In this document: piece after piece, positions 35,027-43,365 of the stretch | How the letters are laid out: each line of letters begins with the position of its first letter | Numbering within the stretch: the stretch's first letter is position 1 | DNA from: Alphaproteobacteria bacterium | GTDB lineage: Bacteria > Pseudomonadota > Alphaproteobacteria > Micavibrionales > UBA2020 | Length of the DNA: 64,000 bases | Direction of reading: 5' to 3' | Assembly (NCBI GenBank): GCA_025934695.1 | Contig: JAICWS010000002.1 | Coordinates: forward strand, 310,001-374,000 | Notes under the pieces: model-generated | What the model was told of the DNA's origin: nothing | The model's input: the letters and a program-made list of their open reading frames with translations, nothing else | Databases searched by the model: none | Program-made: the position numbers and the translations under genes

Positions 35027-35587
35027 ATGCACAAGCTGCTCACATTCGAGGAGATCAAGCACGCGATCATCGCGAGCCTGTCGCCCGACCTGCTGGAAAA
35101 ACAGTATCGCGACAAATTGTCGCCGGACGACCCGCCGGAAACGGGGCACTGCGCCGTCGCGTCGGAAGCTTTCTATCACATCGCGGGCGGACGGCAGGCC
35201 GGCTTTATGCCGGTCGTCTGCGGCTATGCCGCCGACGCGGCGGGACATATGAAATTCGGCGCCGAAAAACTGCAAGCGCTGAAAACGCCCGGCTGGGAAA
35301 AGGAAACGCACTGGTGGATCCGCGGCCCGAAAGACGGGCGGCGCGGGGCGGGACAGATATTCGACGTCACGGCGCGCCAGTATCCCGAACCCTATCCGTA
35401 CCAGCATGGGCACAATACCGGCTTCATGCAGCCGCAGCAAAAGCCCTCGAAACGCGCGCAGGTGGTGATCGACCGCGTGATTGAAAAATTAGGCGCACAG
35501 ACGCTCAAAAACTATCGCGCCGCCAATATCGCGGCATTCCGCAAATATCCAAAACCAGGTAATTCTCCCCACATTCCAAGACCATAA
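35027..35587 (+). CDS. YunG-like protein with Cys-His-Asp triad pattern
   Basis: 186 residues. Three spaced motifs, GHCAVASEAFYHI (C42), THWWIRG (H95) and GQIFDVTARQYP (D113), match the order Cys, His, Asp of a papain-like or transglutaminase-like fold. They recall YunG-type proteins, whose pattern is HCA...HYW...IDLT.xQF. The activity is unknown and the triad is inferred. The C-terminal 60 residues are basic. The Shine-Dalgarno is weak (ACGGAAA). Confidence 0.65.
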   Translation: MHKLLTFEEIKHAIIASLSPDLLEKQYRDKLSPDDPPETGHCAVASEAFYHIAGGRQAGFMPVVCGYAADAAGHMKFGAEKLQALKTPGWEKETHWWIRGPKDGRRGAGQIFDVTARQYPEPYPYQHGHNTGFMQPQQKPSKRAQVVIDRVIEKLGAQTLKNYRAANIAAFRKYPKPGNSPHIPRP

Positions 35588-35667
35588 CCGCCTGACCTCA
35601 GGGGCGCAGGATTCCCAAACCGCGCCCGTGTCATATATTATATAGCCTGTAACGTCAGGGGTATCGC

Positions 35668-37050
35668 ATGAGAACGTCCGATGCATTCACCGCGGCCACC
35701 CGTTTCGGGCTGGGCGCGCGCAAGGGGGATTTCCAGACCATCGCGTCCGATCCGCGCGGCTGGCTCGACGCGCAGCTCGACGCGCGCTATGTGCCGAGTG
35801 CGGCTTTGAACAAATTCCCCTCGACGATGGATTCGATCCGCTACATGCGCGACGAAATGCAGATGAAGCGCGAGCAGAAGCAGGAGAAAAAAGAGGCGCT
35901 GGCGCAGAACCTCGACGCGGCCGCGAAGATTAAGGGCGCGCAGCAGGAACTGCGCCAGGACTATGTGACGCAGGTGGCCGAGCGCACGCGCGGCATGGCG
36001 GATTCACCTGCCCCGTTTTTCGAGCGTCTCGTCCAGTTCTGGAGCAATCATTTCACCGTCTCGACGACCAAGCAGCAGGATCTTGCACTCGTCGCTGCCT
36101 TCGAGCGCGACGCGATCCGCCCGCACGTGCTGGGAAACTTTCATGACATGCTGCGCGCCTCGACGCGCCACCCGGCGATGGAGATTTATCTCGACAATTT
36201 CCGCTCCATCGGGCCGGATTCCCTGGCGGGGCGCCGGCGCGACAAGGGGCTCAACGAAAACCTCGCGCGCGAGATCATGGAACTGCATACGCTCGGCGTG
36301 AACGGCGGCTATACGCAGAAGGACGTGACCGAATTCGCCAAGATCCTGACCGGCTGGACCGTCGACGCCGATGGGCGCGGCGACGGCAGCGGCTTCTTCT
36401 TCGCGCCGAACCTGCACGAGCCGGGCCCGAAGACGCTGCTTGGCCAAGTCTATTATGAAGATGGGGTGAACGAGGGCGAACGGGCCCTGTCGGCTTTCGC
36501 GGCGCACCCGTCAACCGCCAAATTCGTCGCGACCAAACTGGCCCGGCATTTCATCGCCGACGATCCGCCGCCTGCTGCCGTCGATATGCTGACGGCGACC
36601 TTCAAGCGCAGCAACGGCGAACTCCTTCCGATGTACCGGATGCTGATCGTCATGGACGATGCCTGGGCCAACCCGCTGGCCAAGGTCAAGACGCCGAACG
36701 ATTTCATTGTCTCGATTCTGCGCGCGACCGGTGTCTCCCAAACGACAGACGATAAAACGATCGCTGGCGCGTTCCGCACGCTGAACCAATTGCCGTTTTC
36801 CGCCCCGTCGCCGGCGGGCTGGAGCGACAAAGGCGGCGACTGGATCGGCGCCGAGGCGCTGCTGCAGCGCATCGACGTCGCCCGTTATGCCGCGCGCGGC
36901 ATCTTTGCGCATACCGACCCGGGCCAGCTCATGGAAGACACCATCGGCCCGATCGCGTCCGACGAGACAAAACGCGCCGTGGCCCATGCCGGTTCGGCGG
37001 CCGAAGCCATTACGCTGCTCTTTGCCAGCCCCGAATTCCAGCGGAGGTGA
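35668..37050 (+). CDS. DUF1800 family protein, copy 1
   Basis: 460 residues. Family signatures: TAATRFGLGARKGD at the start, FFERLVQFWSNHFTVS, LNENLAREIMELHTLGVNGG with TQKDVTEFAKILTGWT, and the C-terminal ASPEFQRR. DUF1800 proteins are nearly always encoded beside DUF1501 proteins, as here. Their role is not established. No clear export signal. A charged helix (about 60-95: MKREQKQEKKEALAQ) distinguishes this copy from the next. Confidence 0.92.
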   Translation: MRTSDAFTAATRFGLGARKGDFQTIASDPRGWLDAQLDARYVPSAALNKFPSTMDSIRYMRDEMQMKREQKQEKKEALAQNLDAAAKIKGAQQELRQDYVTQVAERTRGMADSPAPFFERLVQFWSNHFTVSTTKQQDLALVAAFERDAIRPHVLGNFHDMLRASTRHPAMEIYLDNFRSIGPDSLAGRRRDKGLNENLAREIMELHTLGVNGGYTQKDVTEFAKILTGWTVDADGRGDGSGFFFAPNLHEPGPKTLLGQVYYEDGVNEGERALSAFAAHPSTAKFVATKLARHFIADDPPPAAVDMLTATFKRSNGELLPMYRMLIVMDDAWANPLAKVKTPNDFIVSILRATGVSQTTDDKTIAGAFRTLNQLPFSAPSPAGWSDKGGDWIGAEALLQRIDVARYAARGIFAHTDPGQLMEDTIGPIASDETKRAVAHAGSAAEAITLLFASPEFQRR

Positions 37051-37134
37051 TGCTTGGGCCCGCACATGCAGCCGCTTTTCGGGGATTGCCGCGCGCCTTT
37101 TCCGCCCTGTATCATGACAGAGGGGGAAGGTGAC

Positions 37135-38499
37135 ATGGCTGCGAGAGTGCAGGGTTTTATCGCCGCGACAAGATTCGGCCTCGGCGCGAAGCACGGGGAC
37201 TTTGACGTCATCGGCAATGATCCGCGCGGCTGGCTGACTTCCCAGCTCGACGCCAAATTCATTCCGGTCAAAGATATTCCCGCGCCGCCCGATGCGGGCG
37301 CGGTCGCCGCCGAGCCCTGCGTCATGAGCTGCGATGCGCCGGCCGCCGACCAGCCGGATGAAGCACGCAGCGAAAAGCTGAAAATCATCCTTGCGGAATC
37401 GAATGCGCTTTACACCAGGGTCGCCGCCGCCCGCACCCGCGCAACCGCGCTGTCGCCCGCGCCCTTCTTCGAGCGCCTCGTCCAGTTCTGGAGCAATCAT
37501 TTCACCGTTTCGGTGACAAGACGGCAGGATTTCGGCGTGCTGGCGTCCTTCGAGCGCGACGCCATCCGTCCGAATGTATTAGGTAGCTTTCACGATATGC
37601 TGCGCGCCTCGACGCGCCATCCCGCCATGCTCGCTTATCTCGACAACCGCATGTCGATGGGCCCTCATTCTGTCGCTGCTCAAAACGGTGGTGCGGGCGG
37701 CGGACTGAACGAAAACCTCGCCCGCGAGATCCTGGAGCTGCATACGCTCGGCGTGAATGGCGGCTACAGCCAGGCGGATGTGACGGAATTCGCCAGGATA
37801 CTCACCGGCTGGACCTCGCGCCGTGGCCTGGAAGCAACGGACTTCGCTTTCTCGGCCCAGCTGCATGAGCCGGGCGACAAGAAGCTTCTCGGCGACACTT
37901 ACCATGAGGCGGGCGAAGATGAAGGAGAACAGGCGCTGAAAAAACTCGCGCAGCACCCGGCGACCGCCAAATTTATCGCCATCAAGCTGGCGCGCCATTT
38001 CATCGCCGACGAACCGCCGCGAGGTGCGGTCGATAAACTGGCATCGGCGTTCAAAGAGCATGAGGGCGCCTTCGTGCCGCTCTATCAGGCGCTGCTCGCG
38101 ATGGACGAGCCGTGGCAGGATCCGCTCGCCAAGCTCAAGACGCCTAACGACGTGGTGCTTTCCGTCCTGCGCGCCACCGGCATCGCGGCGGATCTGAGCG
38201 ACGCCAAAATCATCGAAATCCATAAACAATCGGGCCAGATGCCCTGGGCAGCACCCTCCCCCGCCGGCTGGAGCGACAAGGCCGCCGACTGGATGGGCGC
38301 GGAAGCCTTGCTGCAGCGCGTGGCTTTCGCCCGTTTTGTCGCGCGCGAAGTGCATACGAAGCTCGACCCGCCGGTGCTGATGGACGATACCATCGGCCCC
38401 GTCGTCACCGCCAATACGCGCGCCGCCGTCGCCAGCGCCGGCAGCGCCGAAGACGGAATCACTTTATTGTTCGCCAGCCCGGAATTTCAGAGGAGATAG
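37135..38499 (+). CDS. DUF1800 family protein, copy 2
   Basis: 454 residues from the ATG at 37135; earlier in-frame starts would encode the Shine-Dalgarno region. It repeats the signatures of copy 1 (FIAATRFGLGAKHGD, PFFERLVQFWSNHFTVSV, GLNENLAREILELHTLGVNG, ASPEFQRR), so the pair arose by tandem duplication. A Cys-containing segment at about 55-75 (AEPCVMSCDAPAAD) replaces the charged helix of copy 1. The DUF1501 gene follows after 3 bases. Confidence 0.92.
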   Translation: MAARVQGFIAATRFGLGAKHGDFDVIGNDPRGWLTSQLDAKFIPVKDIPAPPDAGAVAAEPCVMSCDAPAADQPDEARSEKLKIILAESNALYTRVAAARTRATALSPAPFFERLVQFWSNHFTVSVTRRQDFGVLASFERDAIRPNVLGSFHDMLRASTRHPAMLAYLDNRMSMGPHSVAAQNGGAGGGLNENLAREILELHTLGVNGGYSQADVTEFARILTGWTSRRGLEATDFAFSAQLHEPGDKKLLGDTYHEAGEDEGEQALKKLAQHPATAKFIAIKLARHFIADEPPRGAVDKLASAFKEHEGAFVPLYQALLAMDEPWQDPLAKLKTPNDVVLSVLRATGIAADLSDAKIIEIHKQSGQMPWAAPSPAGWSDKAADWMGAEALLQRVAFARFVAREVHTKLDPPVLMDDTIGPVVTANTRAAVASAGSAEDGITLLFASPEFQRR

Positions 38500-38502
38500 G
38501 CC

Positions 38503-39723
38503 ATGAAAGACATTCATATCTCGCGCCGCAGGTTATTGCAGGGCATCGGCTGCGCCGCTTGCGCCACCGCCTTCTCCGGCATCCGCGTCGCCTTCGCCGC
38601 GGCGCCCGTCGACCAGCGGTTCATCTTCGTCATCCTGCGCGGCGCGATGGACGGGCTGAATGCCATCCCGCCCTATGGCGATCCGAACTACCAGTCGGCC
38701 CGCAACGGCATCGCGCTCCCGGCGTCGGCCTATACGCCACTCGACACTATGTTCGGCGCGCACAAGAATTTCGAAGCCTTCACCGCCATGTTCAAGTCCG
38801 GCGAAGGCGCCGCCGTGCAGGCGGTCGCCACGCCGTACCGTGAACGCTCCCACTTCGACGCGCAGAACGTGCTGGAATCGGGCGGCACCGGCCCGCACAT
38901 CATCAATGACGGCTGGCTCAACCGCGCCCTCGCGCTCTACGGGCCGCAGCAGGATTCACTCGGCCTCGCGGTCGGGCAGACGATCCCGCTCGCGCTCCAA
39001 GGCGGCGTGCCGGTCGGCACCTGGGCGCCTTCGGCGCAAGGTTTGCCGGATGAAACCATGCTGCTGGCGCTCGACAAGCTTTACCAGCACGACATGCTGT
39101 TCCACACGGCCTTGTCGCAGGCGGTCGACGTGCATGACATCGCCGACCCTGCCCTGCAGGGCACTGACATGAAGGCAGCGGGCGGCGGAAAGAACCTGCG
39201 CAACGCGGGCGCCATGAAAAACACGGTCGAGGCGGTCGGCAAAATTCTCTCCGATCCCAAGGGTCCGCGCCTCTGCACCATCGAGCTCGGCGGCTGGGAC
39301 ACGCATGCGCAGCAGGGCACCGACAAAGGCATCCTCGCCAATAATTTTGCCGCGCTTGACGCCGGCTTCGGCGCGATGAAGGAGGCGCTCGGCGAAAACT
39401 GGAACAAGACCGTCGTGCTGGCCGCGACCGAATTCGGCCGCACCGTCGCGCAGAACGGCACGGCGGGCACCGACCACGGCACGGCTTCCGTCGCCTTCCT
39501 GCTCGGCGGCGCCATCAACGGCGGGCGTGTCTACGGCCAGTGGCCGGGCCTTTCCAGCTCGCAGCTCTACCAGAACCGCGACCTGCGTCCGACGACCGAC
39601 CTGCGCTCGCTCGCCAAGGCGGTCCTCACCGATCACCTGCGCCTGCCCGCGCGGGAGGTTGAAGCGAAGGTCTTCCCCGGCAGCGACACCGCGCGGCCGC
39701 TGGAAGGGATTATAAAAGCTTGA
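38503..39723 (+). CDS. DUF1501 family protein with Tat signal
   Basis: 406 residues. Twin-arginine signal SRRRLLQGIGCAACATAF at about 7-24, with cleavage near AFAA. Core signatures: FVILRGAMDGLNAIPPYGD, ELGGWDTHAQQ, VVLAATEFGRTVAQNGTAG with TDHGTASVAFLLGG. This is the DUF1501 family, related in fold to alkaline-phosphatase/sulfatase enzymes, exported folded. It ends the three-gene DUF1800-DUF1800-DUF1501 operon. Substrate unknown. Confidence 0.93.
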   Translation: MKDIHISRRRLLQGIGCAACATAFSGIRVAFAAAPVDQRFIFVILRGAMDGLNAIPPYGDPNYQSARNGIALPASAYTPLDTMFGAHKNFEAFTAMFKSGEGAAVQAVATPYRERSHFDAQNVLESGGTGPHIINDGWLNRALALYGPQQDSLGLAVGQTIPLALQGGVPVGTWAPSAQGLPDETMLLALDKLYQHDMLFHTALSQAVDVHDIADPALQGTDMKAAGGGKNLRNAGAMKNTVEAVGKILSDPKGPRLCTIELGGWDTHAQQGTDKGILANNFAALDAGFGAMKEALGENWNKTVVLAATEFGRTVAQNGTAGTDHGTASVAFLLGGAINGGRVYGQWPGLSSSQLYQNRDLRPTTDLRSLAKAVLTDHLRLPAREVEAKVFPGSDTARPLEGIIKA

Positions 39724-39743
39724 AATCCTTAGCCGAATAATAT

Positions 39744-39773
39744 TTGACATAACGCGAGAGGTTTGATTATAGT
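39744..39773 (+). promoter_or_regulatory. promoter of the 39834 gene
   Basis: TTGACA at 39744-39749 and TATAGT at 39768-39773 (18-base spacer), or TTATAG one base earlier with 17. It lies in the 110-base gap after the DUF1501 gene. Confidence 0.6.
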
Positions 39774-39829
39774 GACACCTGTTGGAGGCCCTAAACCGGG
39801 CCTTTCGCCAAAAATGAAAAGGGTGTCAC
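39772..39829 (+). promoter_or_regulatory. inverted repeats in the leader of the 39834 gene
   Basis: GTGACACC (39772-39779) and GGTGTCAC (39822-39829) are perfect 8-base inverted arms. They enclose GGCCC/GGGCC (39787-39791, 39798-39802). The right arm overlaps the only plausible ribosome site before the ATG at 39834. The left arm overlaps the -10 box, so the outer pair may act as DNA rather than RNA. Confidence 0.45.
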
Positions 39830-39833
39830 GCAT

Positions 39834-40340
39834 ATGGAACCGGTCAAATCAACCTACATCGCCATCACCGATTATAATTTCCGCAGCAGCCGGGGCACGC
39901 CCGTCACCGACGAGCGGGACGCGGTCCAGAAAGCGCTCGCGGCGCACGGCATCAGCTTCCAGACCTACGAAGTTTCTTCCGTCACACTCGGCGGCAAGGA
40001 GCTGAAGGGCGAGCCCGAGAATTTCTCACCGCGGCGCTGGGTCGGCATCGACCGCGTCTATACGCGTGATGAAGTCATCCAGTCGATGAAAGACGACATG
40101 GCGCGGGAGCGGGATTCCTTCATGAAAGGGGCGATCAAATCCGTGATCGGCGAATACGAAAAAATGCCGGCGGATTCGATGCACATTACCGGTCTCGAAC
40201 GTCAGGGTGAATTCATCACCATCGGCAAGGATGAAAAGGTTTTCGACCGCCAGGGCCAGCAGGTCTGGCCACCGGCGCCGCCCGCAACCGTGCAGGTCAT
40301 CAAGCCGCTGAAGAAGATCCAGCTCAAGCCGGGACCCTAA
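39834..40340 (+). CDS. hypothetical protein
   Basis: 168 residues, not recognised. It begins with a strand-rich part (STYIAITDYNFRSSRGTPVT). A charged helix follows (TRDEVIQSMKDDMARERDS), and a C-terminal strand pair (HITGLERQGEFITIGKDEKV) runs into a Pro/Lys tail. No signal or membrane segment. It is driven by its own promoter and overlaps the convergent ogt gene by 4 bases. Confidence 0.65.
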   Translation: MEPVKSTYIAITDYNFRSSRGTPVTDERDAVQKALAAHGISFQTYEVSSVTLGGKELKGEPENFSPRRWVGIDRVYTRDEVIQSMKDDMARERDSFMKGAIKSVIGEYEKMPADSMHITGLERQGEFITIGKDEKVFDRQGQQVWPPAPPATVQVIKPLKKIQLKPGP

Positions 40341-40870
40341 AGCGCCTTTTCGCCTTTCAGCAACGCCAGCTTGATGGCCGGACCCCAGCCGTAATTGATG
40401 CGGCCCGAATCCTTGTTCACGACACGGTGGCAGGGAACGACGATGGACACCGTGTTGCGCCCGACGGCGGAGCCGACCGCGCGCACCGCCTTCGGCGCGC
40501 CGATTTTCCGCGCGACCGCCTCATAAGTGCTCAACTTTCCGGCTTTGATCTTCAGCAGCTCTTTCCACACTTTGAGCTGGAACGGCGTGCCATACAGCAC
40601 GAGTGGAGTGGAGAGCTGCTCGAGACGATCAGGCCACAGCTTCGCGATCTCAGCCGCGATTTTACGCGTGGATTTGGCGTTCTCGACCAGTTCGGCGCCG
40701 GGCCAGTCCTTTGCGAGGCGGTTTTCATCGCAATTGATGCCCAACCAGCACAGGCCATCGTCGCTCAAGGCTACCAGGATATCGCCGACCGGGAATTCAT
40801 GGATGCCCCAGCTCAGCGTTAACCCGCGCCCGCGCTTTTGTTTCGACGCGGGTCTTGCGATGACTTTCAT
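40337..40870 (-). CDS. ogt: methylated-DNA-protein cysteine methyltransferase
   Basis: 177 residues. The active-site motif is VVPCHRVV with C147. The DNA-binding helix region is AVRAVGSAVGRN, and GTPFQLKVWKELLKI opens the catalytic domain. It transfers alkyl groups from O6-alkylguanine to itself. The usual GGYxGG after the motif reads GRINYGWG, a family-tolerated variant. It is divergent from nth, with 40 bases between the starts, so two base-repair genes share one intergenic region. Confidence 0.93.
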   Translation of the reverse strand: MKVIARPASKQKRGRGLTLSWGIHEFPVGDILVALSDDGLCWLGINCDENRLAKDWPGAELVENAKSTRKIAAEIAKLWPDRLEQLSTPLVLYGTPFQLKVWKELLKIKAGKLSTYEAVARKIGAPKAVRAVGSAVGRNTVSIVVPCHRVVNKDSGRINYGWGPAIKLALLKGEKAL

Positions 40871-40910
40871 TTTCCGCTCCGCCGCTATAATTTATGAAGC
40901 GGAGTATCGC

Positions 40911-41543
40911 ATGAAACCCGACAAAATCGAACAGTTCTTCGCCCGCCTCAAAAAGCAAAATCCCGAACCCAAGGGCGAGCTGGAATATACCAATCCCTAC
41001 ACGCTGCTCGTCGCCGTCGTCCTGTCCGCGCAGGCGACCGACACGGGCGTCAATCGGGCGACGAAGGGACTATTCAAAATCGTGAAGACGCCCGAAGACA
41101 TGCTGAAGCTGGGCGAAGCGAGCCTCATCGAACATATCAAGACCATCGGGCTTTACAAGAACAAGGAGAAATTCGTCATGGCGCTGTCGCGCCTGCTGAT
41201 CGAGCATCACGGCGGCAAGGTGCCGAAGAACCGCGAGGACCTCGTCAAGCTGCCGGGCGTGGGGCGCAAGACGGCGAATGTCGTGCTCAACATCGCGTTC
41301 GGCGAGCCCACCATCGCCGTCGATACCCATATCTTCCGCGTCTCCAACCGCACGGGTCTCGCGCCCGGCAAAACGCCGGAGCAGGTGGAAGAAAAGCTGG
41401 AGAAAGTGGTGCCCGACAAGTACAAGCATCACGCGCATCACTGGCTGATTTTGCATGGGCGCTATGTCTGCAAGGCGCGCAGGCCCGAATGCGCAAGGTG
41501 CGTGGTGTACGACCTCTGCGCCTATCCCGACAAGACGGCGTGA
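40911..41543 (+). CDS. nth: endonuclease III
   Basis: 210 residues from the ATG at 40911. The helix-hairpin-helix motif LPGVGRKTANVVLN contains catalytic K120, and D138 lies in VDTHIFRVSNR. The [4Fe-4S] cluster cysteines are C187, C194, C197 and C203. These positions equal those of E. coli Nth. It is a bifunctional glycosylase/AP lyase for oxidised pyrimidines. The upstream open frame covers the ogt gene on the other strand and is not part of the protein. Its 3' end overlaps the convergent ankyrin gene by 22 bases. Confidence 0.97.
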   Translation: MKPDKIEQFFARLKKQNPEPKGELEYTNPYTLLVAVVLSAQATDTGVNRATKGLFKIVKTPEDMLKLGEASLIEHIKTIGLYKNKEKFVMALSRLLIEHHGGKVPKNREDLVKLPGVGRKTANVVLNIAFGEPTIAVDTHIFRVSNRTGLAPGKTPEQVEEKLEKVVPDKYKHHAHHWLILHGRYVCKARRPECARCVVYDLCAYPDKTA

Positions 41544-42640
41544 CGGACGAGCGCGGTTTTCGCTTTCAGGCGCAGGCGCAGGGCGCGGCCGGCAGGTGTT
41601 TCCGCTTTCTTTTCGTCCGCTTTGGCCAGGAACGGATTTTCCGCGCGTCCCGCCAGCATCTGCCGGGTGAATTCTTCCATGCCCTCGTTATTGCCGAGCC
41701 GCGCGAGTTCCAGCAGGTTCGCGGGTGAACCATCGGTGCGCGGCGCCTCAGCGTCGGCGCCGAGGTAAAGCAGCTTGGTGACCGCCTTGCGGTTGCCCGC
41801 CTTCACGGCGGCCTGCAATGGCGTCATGCCGGTGTCGGCGGAACGCAGATTGATATCCGCACCGGCATCCAGCAGCGCGTCGATCAGCGCGTCGCCATCC
41901 TTCCTCAGAATGGCGCGTTGCAGCGGCTGCTCGGCGAAGGCGGCCCCGGCGTCGGGAGAGATGCCTTGGGACAACACGCGGTTCAGCGCCGCGAGGTCAT
42001 CATTCATCGTGGCGTCCGCAATCATGCGCGCCTGTTGCACCTCCGGCACGATTGCTAACAGCGACGGCGCCTGGTCGAAGATCAGCTTCTCTTCCCGCAG
42101 ACCCAGCGCCGCGCCATGGTCCAGCAGCAGCTGCAGGCAGTCGCGCCCGCGCTGCGGATTATCCTTACAGGTATATTCGACGCGGCCGATCAGCATGGTT
42201 GCCGCGGTGGATTTATGCTCTTTCGTCACCGCGTGAATATCCGCGCCGGCCTCGATGAGCACCTTCAGCGTGTCGTAATGGCCTTCCAGCGCCGCATGCA
42301 TCAGGGGCGTGAAGTCCTGCGAACCTTCCTTGATGTCGATGTTCGCGCCGGCTTCGATCATCTTCCGGACAACGCCGGCGCGGTTCTTCCTGGCCAGGAC
42401 GGTCAGGGCAGTGCCGCCGGTGCTCCCATGGGCGTCAATATTCGCCCCTTTCTCGAGATACCGTTTGCGCAGCAGCTCCCAGAGCCCATCGTCGGTCTTG
42501 ATCTTGCGCAGGTATTTTCTGTAGGTCTCCTCCGAGCCCGCGAAGTCGGCGTCGAAGACGAGATCGTCGCCAAGACTCTTTACCCGGTTCTTGAAAACCC
42601 GGTTCGCCAGTTTCGACAATGCTCCGACCTTGATCTCCAT
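41522..42640 (-). CDS. ankyrin-repeat protein
   Basis: 372 residues. About six to seven ankyrin units, the clearest being TGGTALTVLARKNRAGVVRK, DFTPLMHAALEGHYDTLKVL and GMTPLQAAVKAGNRKAVTKL, each followed by an IEAGANI/YLGADAE-type turn. The N-terminal 65 residues are not ankyrin, and the C-terminus is basic (RALRLRLKAKTALVRH). Cytoplasmic, with a probable protein-binding role. It is driven by a strong promoter with an embedded palindrome (42657-42689). Confidence 0.88.
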   Translation of the reverse strand: MEIKVGALSKLANRVFKNRVKSLGDDLVFDADFAGSEETYRKYLRKIKTDDGLWELLRKRYLEKGANIDAHGSTGGTALTVLARKNRAGVVRKMIEAGANIDIKEGSQDFTPLMHAALEGHYDTLKVLIEAGADIHAVTKEHKSTAATMLIGRVEYTCKDNPQRGRDCLQLLLDHGAALGLREEKLIFDQAPSLLAIVPEVQQARMIADATMNDDLAALNRVLSQGISPDAGAAFAEQPLQRAILRKDGDALIDALLDAGADINLRSADTGMTPLQAAVKAGNRKAVTKLLYLGADAEAPRTDGSPANLLELARLGNNEGMEEFTRQMLAGRAENPFLAKADEKKAETPAGRALRLRLKAKTALVRHAVLSG

Positions 42641-42656
42641 GGGGCCCCTTTTGCTG

Positions 42657-42689
42657 AAGTATTATACATAATACTTGAGTGTGTGACAA
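42657..42689 (-). promoter_or_regulatory. consensus promoter with operator palindrome
   Basis: On the minus strand TTGTCA (42689-42684), a 17-base spacer and a perfect TATAAT (42666-42661). AAGTATTATACATAATACTT (42657-42676, plus strand) is a 20-base palindrome with 9-base arms. It covers the -10 box, the usual place for a repressor operator. Confidence 0.7.
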
Positions 42690-42753
42690 GCGAAACCTGC
42701 ATGGATTTCGTCTATAAAAATCCGGCTTTACAGCGGTTTAATGGAAGGAATGG

Positions 42754-43365
42754 TCAGCCCGCGATCTTTTTCAGGCACTTCGACTGGCTCTGCAGCGCGA
42801 TGGGCGCGGTGCGCGGCGCGGCGCCGGGAGCGAGATCGTCCTTGAGCTGGAAGTCGACATAGGCGACGGCGCTTTCGCCTTTTTTGCCGGGCGTGTCATA
42901 GAAATAAAAGTCGACGACGCAGGCGCGGCTCTTGTACTGCCAGATGCGGGCATCGGCATCCTGGCGCTGCATGGCCGGCACGCCGAACATGAACCTGATT
43001 TCCTGCTCGGTCAGGTGCTGGAGCGACGAGGGATCGCCCTCCACATAGCCGCGGGCGCGCGCGACATAGCCGGGCGCCGGATGGTAGTCCGCGTCGCGGG
43101 CAATCACCCGGTCGGGGAAAAGCGCGGCGCGGATATGGTCCATGCCCTGGAACAGCTCGTTCATGCCCGAGGTCTGCGAGGTCTTGCAGCTGCCCACCAG
43201 CAGCATCATGAGCGGCAGGAAGGCGATGACCAGGCGCGTGATGCGGCGCGCATTGCGGCGCATATGGGCATAGAAGGCCATGAACCCTTCATCGGCAGCC
43301 GCGAGCAGCCGCGCGGCGGGGTCATGGTCCTGCAGCGTCCTGAAATGGAGCGTGGGGTTCTTCAA
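42754..43365 (-). CDS. hypothetical membrane-anchored protein or lipoprotein
   Basis: 203 residues if started at the TTG that directly follows the bactofilin stop; ATGs at 43281 and 43263 are alternatives. A basic stretch RRNARRITRL precedes a hydrophobic segment LVIAFLPLMMLLVGSC, which resembles a lipobox (Cys about 60). From the 43263 start this would be a standard lipoprotein signal of 26 residues. The periplasmic part contains LTEQEIRFMFGVPAMQRQD and VVDFYFYDTPGKKGESAVAY. It is probably co-transcribed with the upstream bactofilin gene. Function unknown. Confidence 0.62.
   Translation of the reverse strand: MKNPTLHFRTLQDHDPAARLLAAADEGFMAFYAHMRRNARRITRLVIAFLPLMMLLVGSCKTSQTSGMNELFQGMDHIRAALFPDRVIARDADYHPAPGYVARARGYVEGDPSSLQHLTEQEIRFMFGVPAMQRQDADARIWQYKSRACVVDFYFYDTPGKKGESAVAYVDFQLKDDLAPGAAPRTAPIALQSQSKCLKKIAG

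Noticed and set aside
40527-40910. N-terminal extension of endonuclease III
   Set aside because: It covers the ogt gene on the other strand, and the Nth residue numbering fits the start at 40911 exactly.
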